64,000 nt of DNA from NCBI RefSeq assembly GCF_029852145.1, contig NC_079969.1, positions 19,871,860-19,935,859 on the forward strand. The letters are read 5' to 3'. The stretch comes from Microplitis mediator (Eukaryota > Arthropoda > Insecta > Hymenoptera > Braconidae). Under the pieces are notes generated by a model. The model ran no database searches and was not told the DNA's origin. It saw only the letters and a program-made list of their open reading frames with translations. Shown in pieces: positions 12,228 to 23,390 of this stretch. Positions within the stretch are counted from its first letter, which is position 1. Every line of letters begins with the position of its first letter. A program made the translations under genes and the position numbers.

Positions 12228-12700
12228 TACCCTCGCAGATTTGAATCACGGTGGAAACACCGTAGAAGTGTAAACACCGTGGATCCACCGTGGTTACACG
12301 GTGGGTTTGTTCCATTTCACCACCGGGTATACACAGTGTATCCACTGTGATTACGCGGTGTATCCACCGTGATTCCACGGTGGCTTGACCACTGTGTATA
12401 CACGGTGTTTCTACTGTGATTACGCGGTGTATCCACCGTGATTCCACGGTGGCTTGACCACTGTGTATACACGGTGTTTCTACTGTGATTACGCGGTGTA
12501 TCCACCATGATTCCACGGTGGCTTTGTGCTATTTCACCACCGTGGTTCCACGGTGTATCCACTGCGTAATCACAGTGGAAACACCGTGTATACACAGTGG
12601 TCAAGCCACCGTGGAATCACGGTGGATACACCGCGTAATCACAGTGGTAAAATGGGACAAACCCACCGTGTTTCCACCGTGATTCAAATCTGCGAGGGTA
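12228..12700. mobile_element. Palindromic element, CACCGTG-word family, complete copy
   Basis: The ends are perfect inverted repeats: TACCCTCGCAGATTTGAATC on the left and GATTCAAATCTGCGAGGGTA on the right. The interior is almost entirely the word CACCGTG/CACGGTG alternating with GATTAC or GTATCC spacers, and it includes two tandem copies of a roughly 65-bp unit at 12345-12490. Four overlapping open frames on both strands arise from this repetition and are not genes. Partial relatives lie at 30611-30772, 31508-31672 and 55742-55970. Confidence 0.8.
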
Positions 12701-13073
12701 CGTATAATACCTTAATTACGGTATTATACGTCGATTTTTGTGCCAACTAGCGGATGTTACTTGAAATTGCACGATTTTTAATTTCGAACCGTTTTTCAAT
12801 TGCTTCACAAGTGACGGGTCGAAGTATATAATTTTACCCAAAATGAGTTTATTTAAAAAAAAAATGTATCAATCATTCTTGGAGGAAAATGATTTTGTAA
12901 TTGAAAAATTGGATAAGAAAAATATTGCTCGATGTTTAAAGTGTAATCATATGCTAAAAAATACTGCACAACTCCGATTACAGAGTCAGCGGTAAATATT
13001 TTATTAATAATTATTTATACTTTTATTTAATTAAAGAAAGTACTCATTTTACAATAATTAGTACACTTATCCA

Positions 13074-13800
13074 AAAAATTAAAGGAACAAAAAAATTTTA
13101 TAAATTTTTTAGTGATTTTTGGAAGGCTGTATTTTCGCGAAAAATGATCGTATCGAAAAAATTAAAAAAGCAAATTGAAGCTTGAAATCTCTAGTTTAAA
13201 GATCTTCCCGCAAAATATTTTTTTGAGCGACGGTTTTTGCTTTTCCTCTTTACCTTACATTCACTAAATGACTAACGCAAAAATGAAAGAAAATCCAAAA
13301 AAAATTAATTTTTTCATTTTAGTAATGATGACACAAATTAAGGAACAAAACTTGTTCCTTTAATTGTTTTGTAAAACTTTAAGCAATCGGTCCAAACAAA
13401 CGGTTCAATGGATCAATCTGAAAATTTTCAGGGTTTTTTGGGGTACATTAAGCTGTAAAATCACCTGGCAACATTATTTTTTTATCAATACTTGCAGAGT
13501 AGCGATGAGTCGACTAAAAAACCAGAAAATGGCCATTTTTTATGGGTTTTTCAAATGGATATCAAGGATGAAAAAAAATTTTTTTTTGAAAAAATCGAAA
13601 ATGGAGCTTGTAGGGAATTTATTCAAGTTTATTAAACTGCCCTTTAAATTTCTGTTTGACCATTACTTGCTGAGATATCAATAATCAAACACGAAAGGAT
13701 CCTTTTCCATTTGAAGGCTGATATCTCAGCAGCAAATTGTCGTACAAAGAAACAAAAAAAGCAAATTGTAGCTGAATAAATTTCAAAAAAGATGATTATA
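13074..13800. repeat. Dispersed repeat, copy 1 (relative at 37103-37860)
   Basis: It begins ATTAAAGGAACAA. The first ~200 bp (GTGATTTTTGGAAGGCTGTA, AAATGATCGTATCG) match 37137 onward in the same orientation. The part from about 13370 onward matches the other copy in inverted order, so one copy has an internal inversion or a different foldback state. A hairpin TTAAGGAACAA...TTGTTCCTTTAA is at 13336-13362. Confidence 0.6.
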
Positions 13801-14254
13801 TTTATACAAAAAAAAATTTTTTACGCTAAATTTTGCAAAAATGCGTCTTCTCTCTGGATTTATGTTTATCGAGTTCGTCTTACGTCAACAGGTGGCGCTA
13901 CAACACTAAACGTAAAATACGTCATGTAGAAAACTCAGTAGGTACTATACCTAGTATTATACATGTATGAAACTATGTATGATACGTCAAGTATTTTACT
14001 TGCCCTTCCCTGGTGGGGAGTATTCATTCCTTAGGGTGCGAAGGCAGTGTCGCCAACACTTGAAATTTTATCCCCCTAAGAGTAAATTCATAAACCCCTA
14101 AAACCCCCTAACTGACAATTTGAAAAATGTAGATTCTTATCTAATATTAAAACGTTTAATTTTTAATTATTATTTTTATTTTAAATAATTACAAGTAGCG
14201 TAAAAAAACTTAATTATGGTTATGATTATAAGAATTACAATTATTTCTAACCAT

Positions 14255-14305
14255 TTAATAATAATAATAATAATAATGATAATAATAATAACAATAATAA
14301 TAGTA
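14255..14305. repeat. AAT-type microsatellite
   Basis: Imperfect (AAT/AAC)n run. Confidence 0.9.
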
Positions 14306-14489
14306 ACGATAAAATATCAACGATCACGAGTAAATATAAATTTATTAAAAATCCATATTTAATAGTAATTCCTCCATTATGACAGAATCTTTTTCAGCTT
14401 CGCTATTATTTTTAAAATCATACATTTTATAATTAAATTGTTTGATCATAGCTGATGTTGGTGTAAAGTTGACACATGAACCTTGTCCC

Positions 14490-15371
14490 TGGGTCAAAAA
14501 ATTAGATCTGTTTTAAAATAAATGATAAATTCAAATATTTTTTCTTGAATTTAAGTTGATAAATCGTATTTATTTTATATAAAAATTTAATCTGTTTTTG
14601 TTCATAGTAGTCATTATCCAGGCCAATCTCAGACTTATTTTCGTATGATATTTTATCTGTTTTAAATCGCGTTTAGACTAAAAACAGATTTTTTTTTATT
14701 ATAATTCATGGTCTGTGTTCAATTGTTTTTAAGGACAAAAACAGACTTTATTTACTATAATTTTTAGTCTGTTTTCAATTGCTTTTAGATCAAAAACAGT
14801 ACTTTTTACAAATATAAATGAAAATAATAATAATAATATAGCTTCATAAATTTATTTTAATTTTCTTGATATTTGGAACTACATGCTAATTGGCTTCCGT
14901 AATAAGATGTCACAAGAATTTTGATGGTTTTTAATACCAAAATATTTTCGATTTTATCCAGTAAATAAGGAAAATTTCTTGACATATTAAGAGTTATTTT
15001 ATTACTTTTAATCAATACTAAGTATAAATATTCAGTCAAGACAACTAAAACATAAAGCTGTCAAACTTTCATTAACTGTCGACACTTTTAAAGAAAAGAC
15101 ACTAAATAAATAGTAAACAAAACAATCAATTCTGTCACTTAATATATTTTTTATAAATATTGCCCATAAATAAAAATATTACAAGTCCATGATTTAATCT
15201 AGTTTAGTCCTTGCAAATTTTCAGAACTAAAATTTTTTAAAGTTCAAGAATTAATCCAGTTTTGTCTGCCCGTAACGCAATTGTTTATTAAAACAACGGA
15301 TCAAAAACAGCCTAAAATTTTTATAAAAGATCAGTAACAGATCAAATAGTCCAATTAGACAAAAATCAGAT
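14490..15371. repeat. Palindromic element, word AAAAACAGA/TCTGTTTTT
   Basis: Many diverged copies of TCTGTTTTTGTTC and its complement AAAACAGATC. The left side reads CCTGGGTCAAAAAATTAGAT and the right side ATTAGACAAAAATCAGATCA, which are roughly mirrored. It abuts the next element at 15372. Confidence 0.5.
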
Positions 15372-17293
15372 CAACCCTGTGGAAAAGGTCTTATAAAATC
15401 TCATAAAAAAAATTGGCTATGAGAAAACGATCAGTATTTGTCCGCGAAAAATCTCAAAAATTCTTATACAATTATTTTCTCATAGATGGTGCATCAAAAA
15501 AATTTTTTTCTTAAAATTCTCATATAAATTATCAGAATCTATAAGAAACAGAAGCTGTAATATTGTGATTATAAGTATTTATAAGTTTTCGAAAAATGTA
15601 AAGTTTACAATTGAGTAGATTTTGGAAATGAATAAGATTGTATGAGACGATTTCTGAAGTAATCATACAAGATTTGATACTGATTAATCAATGTGAGTAC
15701 AGTAATTTTCCATATAGTAACGAAAAAAATTATGAGATTGATTAAGTTATAGTTTCTTTAGTATTGATTAAGGTTTGTATGCTAAATTATTGAATTTTTT
15801 AGCATGAATTCAAAAAGTTTTTATTATGTATACTCAAGAATATTGGTATGAATATTTACGCGGAAAATCCTTAGGAATCTATTCACGAGAAATCTATGAA
15901 ATTGAGTCAGTTTATTTATTCATCAAAAATTACTCAAGTAAATATTAATATTAAATATTAAAGTCATGATGTATTATGGGATATACTACAGTAGAACCCA
16001 CACAGGTACTTGTTGGTCTGTCAAATGACAAAGGAGTGCTCGAATAAAATCGTATTGAAATTTGGAATTTAACACTTCTGAAACAAATGTCTTACCAGGG
16101 ACACTAAAAATCGTAGGCGCGATCTCGTGGCGAGCTCCGAACTACTCCCGCTACTGCTGCCTAGCACCGGTGACTTTTCCCTTCTCTATATCGATCTTTT
16201 CTCCCAAGAAATTTTTTCTCTTGGCTTAAGCAACATTTGTTATTTTGGTCGGAGAATACAAAAATACTTGCGTGAAAAGAATAGTACTTGTTCCGAGAAA
16301 TTTTATTCTGTTTAACCAAAAAAATGCAATATTGCTACAAACAAATAATGTATCTTGCACCAAAAAAAAAAAAAAAATGGGGCAAGATACATTACTGGGT
16401 TTGTAAAAAATCACATAAAAACTTATATTTTCACTCATCTCCGAACAGTTAAAATATTTAAAGTACAAGAAATAGTGATAATATTAGTATTTTTGGTGTA
16501 AATTCTTATAAAAGAAAAAATGAAGTTAAGTAATTATTTTTGAATGAATCTGATAAAATTAATATTTTATGTGAATGGAAATTATTTATAAAATCTCATA
16601 AGTACTCCATAATATTTTATAAGTAATAGCCTTCTAACGAAAACTTACAAAAACTCATAAATCACATAGCTTTTAAATTAAAATTAAATCTTTTAAGTTT
16701 TTACAAGTTAATTCGATTATAGATTTTCTTACTAATTCTCATAAAATTTTTATGAGAAAAAGGTCTGCATTTGTCCATGTGATTCCTGATTCAGTCTCAT
16801 AAAATTTCGAAAAAATACATGTTAAGTATTTTCTCATAAAATATGACAAATATTTTATGATATTCAATAAGATATTATCTCCTAGGATAACTCTTACTAA
16901 AACTTATAAATTCTGAAAATTTCGTATAAAAAAATAATCTTATTGAGATTTTGTAAGTATTATAACATCGGAATTCGCCTGATCAATTCTTATTGAAAAT
17001 ACATTAGAATAAACTGTAACAATCTTATAGAAGTGAAAGTACTTATTCAATCTCATAATCGTTGGCGGAATTCGAGTCATAAAATCTCATAAATTAAAAA
17101 ATCTTACTCATTCTTTTAAAAATCTAGAACGAAAATCATGATAGGAAAACATCAAAAGCTTTGACTTGAAGATTCTAATAAAAATTTATATGAGAATTTT
17201 TTTAAATCTCATAGATATTTTCGAAGCTCATAGATTCTCATAAAAAATATTCAATATCTTATCAGAATTTATGAGAGCTTTTCCACAGGGTTG
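15372..17293. mobile_element. Palindromic element, TCTCATAAA-word family, 16-bp perfect terminal repeats
   Basis: The ends are exact inverted repeats, CAACCCTGTGGAAAAG at 15372-15387 and CTTTTCCACAGGGTTG at 17278-17293. Inside, TCTCATAAA/TTTATGAGA and TTATAAGT-type words recur dozens of times on both strands. A different, GC-richer module (about 16020-16333) sits in the middle and recurs at about 49640-49955. No transposase frame is present. No clear target-site duplication could be read from the flanks. Confidence 0.75.
16020..16333 (+). repeat. Shared module, copy 1 (copy 2 at 49640-49955)
   Basis: Both copies share ACACTAxAAATCGTAGGCGC, GCTGCCTAGCACC, GTGACTT, ATCTTTTCTCCCAAGAAATT and AAAAATGCAATATTGCTACA, in the same order and orientation. 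Each copy sits near the centre of a different palindromic element. The 62-aa frame here is not conserved in the other copy and is not called. Confidence 0.7.
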
Positions 17294-17502
17294 CACACTT
17301 ACCACCTCATTGTTTTAACCTAGCTATTGGTTATATGTTTGAATCTATCCACTGACTTGTTTTGATCAGTCAGCCATCGGCTAAGATGGCGTTACATACC
17401 CTTGTAGGAAAAAAAATATTGACAACGGGGCCAGTCTTGGCACAATACTGGGCTACCGAGGCTCGACCTCCCAAGGTTGCTCCGAGATCCGACCAACGTT
17501 CA

Positions 17503-17785
17503 AGTGACGAGTCTTGGTTTACCAGTCTTGGGCCAAGATTCAGCCAATACTCAAGTGACAAGCCTTGGTTTGCCAGTCTTGGGACAAGGTTCAGCCAATG
17601 CTCAAGTGACAAGCCTTGGCTTGCCAGTCTTGGGACAAGGTTCAGCCATTATACAAGTGACAAGCCTTGGTTTGCTAGTCTTGGGCCAACGTTCAGCCAA
17701 TGCTCAAGTGACAAGCCTTGGTTTGCCAGTCTTGGGACAAGGTTCAGCCATTATACAAGTGACAAGCCTTGGTTTACCAGTCTAA
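17503..17785. repeat. Tandem 51-bp repeat, about 5.5 units, word TTGGGCCAA
   Basis: Units begin AGTGACAAGCCTTGGTTTGC at 17503, 17554, 17605, 17656, 17707 and 17758, an exact 51-bp period. Because 51 is divisible by three, open frames of 154, 102 and 80 residues appear in several frames at once. They are artefacts of the period. Related TTGGGCCAA-word sequence lies at 18040-18270 and 44735-44905. Confidence 0.85.
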
Positions 17786-17825
17786 ATAACAAATGGTACC
17801 TAAAAACCCCTGGCTTCTGTGAATA

Positions 17826-17900
17826 GCGTAACAGCCTAGTGGATAAGACGCTTGCCTAGCAGTCATGAAGGACCAGGTTCGAGACCCAGCAAATGCAAAA
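17826..17900 (+). repeat. tRNA-like SINE head
   Basis: An A-box-like CAGCCTAGTGGATAAGACG and a B box GGTTCGAGACCC lie 30-35 bp apart, followed by an A-rich tract. The same A and B boxes recur at 36471-36545. Anticodon and acceptor stems do not pair cleanly, so this is called a SINE rather than a tRNA gene. Confidence 0.5.
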
Positions 17901-18034
17901 AAAAAATTAGTTTCATCGATCCACCTGATTTCTCTGTGTACAAATTTATTTCCATATGTTACCATCCCGCACATGTCTACTAATATTTATATTTTTTTTA
18001 ATTTATTTTTAATAAGCATAAGTACTTATTTAGC

Positions 18035-18275
18035 AGCAGTCTTGTCACAATACTGGCTCTCGATATTGGGCCAATACTTAGATGCAATCTTGGCACAATA
18101 TTGGCATTGGTTATTGGGCCAATACTAAGATGCAGTCTTGGCACAACACTGTCACTCAAGCTTGGCTGGGTGTTATCATTTCGATGCTTAGACAGACTTG
18201 GGCCAAGCTTGGATTTCAAGCTTTTCCCAGAGTTAATAAGTCTTGCGCCAAGCCTCGGCCAAGCTTGGGCCTATT
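18035..18275. repeat. Palindromic repeat, word TTGGGCCAATA
   Basis: Diverged copies of CTTGGGCCAATACT and CTTGGCACAATA on both strands, related to 17503-17785. Confidence 0.6.
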
Positions 18276-18846
18276 GTTTCTTCCTATAAGGGTAGTGAGG
18301 TTATGGCTGGCCAATTCTATTAGGCAGTGATGAGGTATAACTAAAATCTGTTAGCTACGGGCTGGCCACCTATGAGTTTTAATTCTACTCGGGTTCTGCA
18401 CCCGATTTTTGCAGTAAAATATTCTTTAATTCTTCACGTTTATAATGGCACAACTCAATATTAAAATAAAATGAAATCAAATGGATTAAAATAAGATGAA
18501 GATAATCAAAGCTGTACCGGTGCTAAACGGTTGATATTAGTTCACGACTTACAGCGATCAAGGACCAATCGCATAATCTGGGCTCACGTAATCGGATGCT
18601 ATACACTAATATATCACGTTGATTATGTTTCTGAAGCTAGTAGAAAAATTATATTCCTATAGAAATAAAAGACATTTTTAAATTCATCACAAGCTGCGTT
18701 ATGTTTTATAATGAAAAAATTCAACGCTATCTATTATTTTGGAAATATTTGGAGTGGAAAATTTTTTCAAGTTCATTAATTTTTCAAAAGGAATCTCTTC
18801 CAGGTCGAATCTTCATGTCAGTATATGAATTCACATTTTTGAAGAA

Positions 18847-19155
18847 TCTTGAAGTCAAGTTAGAGGTTAAAAAGGCTACAGGTTATTGTCAGAAATTGCT
18901 CAGCAACTTTTACAGTCAAGTTGATCGCAGTTTCGGTACAGATATGACTACAACTGTCAGATAAGTTTTTGTAGATCAAGTTTTTTGGTTAACTTGCTTT
19001 CAGCTTACGGCTGTAGATGACACCAACTTGTAGTTCAGCTTGTAGTCATATTGTAGTTAAAACTGAGAACAGCAGAATCTGACGTGACCAACGTAAAACT
19101 GACCGTAAGCACGGAACAGCAAGTTTCTGAAGAGCAGAGTGTTGCTATCAAAGAA
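18847..19155. repeat. Partial CAAGTTG-word element
   Basis: Words such as CAAGTTGATCG, CAACTTGTAG and TTGTAGTTCAGCTTGTAGTC match the interiors of 1418-3069 and 53567-54277. It ends near TTGCTATCAAAG, a decayed form of the family's TATCAGGG end. Confidence 0.5.
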
Positions 19156-20007
19156 GACAAGAATTTTTTGAGTAAGATGATCGGTTCTCTTCAGAAAAAA
19201 ATTTTTGGCCCAAGAAAATATTTCTTGAGTCAATATAAATTTTCTATTAGTGTATAGAATGAAAGATTAGGGGTGAATAAATTAAATAAATATAAATACT
19301 TCATAATGAATAATAATACTTTAATGACGCAATGATTGTACAAATGGATCTTTCGTAAACGTCGTTACGTAAACTGATAAACAATAACAGTAAATATAGT
19401 AAGTATAATCAATAATCGTAATTATACTGGCAATTAATACCGTATTCACTTATATTCAAGACTACAAAGTTTCAAACACAAAAACATTATTTTAAAATTT
19501 TGTTTCATTTATTAATTACTATAATACACTCTTTGGCTCATTAAATCAGCTCACGTGCCAACAAAAGAAGAAATTCTTTTTTTTTTTATTTCATATATTT
19601 TTTTAAATTCAGAAAATCTCATATTTTTTCATTTATTTTTCGTTTATTTTTACACCCATCAGCGTACCGCTTGTCTAAGTCATCGAAGAACTACATTATT
19701 TTATATTAATCCAGTTACTGTAGACGAGACAAGGGAAATATGTAAAGAATTTTTATTTTTTTGTTATTTATTTTTTTTTTCATTTTCATTTCCCTATATT
19801 TTATTCTCAAATAAATTCCCTTATCTCATAAGTCAGTTACATGAGATTATTTTGTTTATTGATTTCTTCATTGTTATTATTATTTATTTTATTTTATTTT
19901 AAATATTTATTTTTTCATTAAATTACCCGTTATTATTTTCAAATATCGTCAACGGTTTAGCGATAAAATTTTTGTTTATAATAAAATTTTGTAAAGTACA
20001 TAAGTAA

Positions 20008-20009
<2 letters not shown>

Positions 20010-20052
<43 letters not shown>
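20010..20052. repeat. (AAT)n microsatellite
   Basis: About 14 AAT units, directly interrupted at its right end by the element starting at 20054. Confidence 0.9.
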
Positions 20053-20053
<1 letters not shown>

Positions 20054-20342
20054 CCCTGGCGGATCAAAATTACGGTATTTTACCGTCAAGTACGGCATTT
20101 CTTGCGCAAATTTACCGAAATTTGCGGCATTTTTACTATAATCACCGGATGTTTTTATATTTTTACAATTTTGACAGTACAATACTTCTCTTTACGGTAA
20201 AATGCCGCAGGTTCGTCGCAATTTTACGGTAAATTGCTGTTCTCTCACTGCGAATTTAAGGGAAAACTACCGCATTTTTTATTATTATACCGTAAATTAC
20301 GGCAAATTACGGTAATCATCGTAAATCGGATCCACCAGGGTA
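20054..20342. mobile_element. Palindromic element, TTACGGTAA-word family, complete copy
   Basis: Ends are CCCTGGCGGATCAAAATTAC and, inverted, CGTAAATCGGATCCACCAGGG. The interior repeats TTTACCG/CGGTAAA and TTACGGTAA throughout. It lies inside an AAT microsatellite, with AAT repeats resuming directly after GGGTA. Relatives are at 29004-29378 and 51520-51618. Confidence 0.75.
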
Positions 20343-20521
20343 ATAATAATTATTAATAATAGTAAACATAAAGTAATTATATAATTTGTAGCAACACGGA
20401 ATGAATAGAATGATGCTTGGTACTAGGCCAACTATTGGGACGCCTCTAATCAAGAGGGTTACGATACATTTATTAACATATTACTTAAGACAAAATGATA
20501 TTCATTTATTAATTTCTGCCA

Positions 20522-20556
<35 letters not shown>
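20522..20556. repeat. (ATT)n microsatellite
   Basis: Run of ATT repeats. Confidence 0.9.
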
Positions 20557-20558
<2 letters not shown>

Positions 20559-21097
20559 ACTAATGTAATTAATATTATTATAATTAGAACTTTTTGGCAA
20601 TGAAGTACAATCATTAAATAACGACTTTGACCCGCGTATTTTATTTACTAAGGTCAATCCCAATGTGCACGAAGATAGAGCCGGATGACAATAGATAATT
20701 AGTAAGCAGCATGATTTATTTGCTTTCATATTTACTTATTAATAATTATTATTTTGTTCATTATTAACTTTTTTAAATTACGTCTTCTAACTATCGTACA
20801 AAGGGAAGTCGGTTTAAAAATGAAATGTTTTATTTACGTTAAGAAATTTAATAAACTCTCGGTAGAAAACTTTGAATACTCGTTTCTTCATGATTTGTCA
20901 TTGATTATATTCAATTTTTTTGAATTTTATTATTAATACCTTATTGTGATGAATATGCTTTCATTTATATCAGTAAAAAATAACAAAAAATAACAAAAAC
21001 TATGACAACAAAAAATGAGTATCAAAGCTCGGTTTTAATTTTTTTAATTTATAAAAAACATTTTTAAAGGCAAAAACATTTTTATATTTGCTCGCAT

Positions 21098-21182
21098 TAT
21101 ATATATATATATATATATATAAGGAAGCGAACACTCTCGATCCAAGGGCGCGCCTCTATAGGACTTTTACATAAAATATATT

Positions 21183-21253
<71 letters not shown>
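21098..21253. repeat. (AT)n microsatellites flanking a GC-richer island
   Basis: Two TA-rich runs (21098-21120 and 21189-21253) surround a short GC-richer stretch containing TCCAAGGGCGCGCCTCTATA. Confidence 0.85.
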
Positions 21254-21255
<2 letters not shown>

Positions 21256-22460
21256 TTGATGTAATATAATGCAATATATTTTATAATTATTTTCATTATT
21301 TTTTAATAGCAACAAAAAATCATCCTCTGTATTTAAATATTTATATGTGCGTAATTCCGCCTATTTAATTTTTATAAATTAATAATTTATAAATATAATT
21401 ATTACTCAATAAATATATTATTTAATTGTTCATTTCAATTTTTTCGCTGTCTGATCTTGTGACATCTAAATTACGTATTTTTTTTTTTTGTTGACTAATT
21501 AATAAAATTAGTTTAATTTTTCCTGTTAATTATTATTTTACTTAAATCAAGTAAACAATTTACTTAAAGAAACTTTACCTTAAACAAATAAAATATTTGA
21601 GGGCCATATACGTATTTTTTTTCTTTTTTTTCGTTATTTAAATTTAATTTTTATTTGACCGTGTAGCTTTTTTTTACATTAACGTGCAATCAATGCTCGT
21701 TCTCTTTGTTTATAATTCTATACCATATTTCATTTATAATTGAGCCCTATGTAATTATAATCTTTCTATGGTCCGGCATTAAAATCGTTATTTTAAATAT
21801 TTTTATTTATTTATTATTTTTAAACATTTTGTTTTTTTTTTCAAAGTTTCGTTTCACTCTTATGATATCTATAATCAAAGTCTTTTTAGTTATTTTTTTA
21901 AAATTGGTGTTAACAGGCCTTGGCGAAACCCAGTTTCAAACCAATTTATAACGCGTGGTAATTTTTAAATTATTATATCTTTAAATATATTTTGAGAAAA
22001 TAAAAAGAGTAAAAAAATTTAACGTTATTTTATTACGATAATTGATACATAGTATGTAGAAATAATTAAACTTAAATTACTCTTTTTATGTATCTCGTTA
22101 ACTCAGTAATTTATAAATTGTTATTATTTATTTATTTATTTATTTATTATTAGTATTTATTTTTAACAATGACACGTGCACATTTTTCACAATGTTGTAT
22201 ATAACATTTTGAGATTTTTATTTATTTATTTTTAGTTGTCGTGACTAGTATGAGATTCATTCTCGTCGAGCAGTATCTAACATACACGAAAATGCTGATT
22301 ATCGCGCGATTATTTTAATTAAAGCTTTTCAGTTAGTTCTTTAGATTTTTTTAAAATTATTAACATTGTTTATAATTATTGATAATATAATTTATTTAAT
22401 ACTCATTTGAATATGTAATCAATACGAAGAGTTCAGTTCATTTAATTTAGTTGTATTTGG
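21256..22460. other. AT-rich intergenic DNA, nothing recognised
   Basis: Homopolymer-rich sequence with a short TTTA-type microsatellite at about 22130-22150. Frames are short and low-complexity. Confidence 0.6.
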
Positions 22461-22463
22461 CCG

Positions 22464-23390
22464 ATGATATTTAAATTTTAATTTTTGTATTTCACACTTC
22501 AAATTTCGAATATTATTTTTAAAAAAATAATCAATCGGAGTTACAAATTAATTTGCCTCAATTTACTACCCAGGTGGCAAGATATTACAATTACTTTGTA
22601 ATACATTATAATGTGTTGCAATACATATATGATTTCGTCGATTATAATAACATTTGTAGTGTCATTATAATAATAATTATAATAAAACATTATAAGAAAC
22701 AGAAAAAAAAATAAAAATGATGCAATATATATTGTTGTGATAGTAGAAATCAGAGAGGATGACTGAGGATAGCTCGAGATAAGTTTCTGTGCTACCAATA
22801 ACTAAAAATTATGATCAGAAAATTCAGCAGCATCCATCAGAATGTCTTTTATCCTTTTACACGAAAAGCAATAATTGACAGGACACTAAAAGGCTTCGGT
22901 GCTGTATTTTAAAATCTGGCTTTTTCGATGTTGTGAGCCTGGTTATTATCATAGATCAATCCTTAACTATCCTCTGAGTCATTGCTACGTCGAACAAAAA
23001 TTAAAGACACGCCAAAGTTTAAAAATTATTCTGAACCGATTATTGATGTGTGTAGTCGTCAATGGAAAAAAAAAAAAATTAACTTTTTCTTGTCATTGGT
23101 TAATACGATTTATATGACTAATGATCGTCCTAATTTATTTATTTAACTTACAGTTTAATATCTCGTAATTATACATTGCATCCATTTATTTTTTTCTGTT
23201 TTATATAGCTTTACAATAACTTTCGAAACAAAGAACGTATAAAATTTTTCTTCCAAGATCAAAGTCGTATAATTCATATGTAAACGTTTTATAATGACTC
23301 ATAAATTTACATGTATTTTAAACATTGTACGGAATTAGAGTTACTCCTTCAGATAATACTTTGCCTGTTACTAATTAACAGACTATTTAA
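22464..23390. repeat. Duplicated ~0.9-kb block, copy 2
   Basis: Direct-orientation partner of 4914-5830, about 17.5 kb away. The short frame RCCEPGYYHRSILNYPL is longer here because a stop present in copy 1 is absent. Confidence 0.7.

Noticed and set aside
12228..12700. CRISPR-like array interpretation of regularly spaced CACCGTG words
   Set aside because: Words are degenerate, on both strands and without unique spacers, in a eukaryotic context.
12127..12750. Four overlapping ORFs of 65-129 aa on both strands
   Set aside because: All are translations of the CACCGTG-word repeat; openness follows from the repeated unit, and no domain or homology pattern is seen.
17362..17826. 154-aa ORF with 17-residue repeats (SDKPWFASLG...)
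   Set aside because: The period is 51 bp, so several frames on both strands stay open; no start context, signal peptide or conserved partner supports a protein.
19555..19902. 115-aa ORF rich in Phe/Ile
   Set aside because: Composition reflects T-rich DNA; no signal, domain or splice context.
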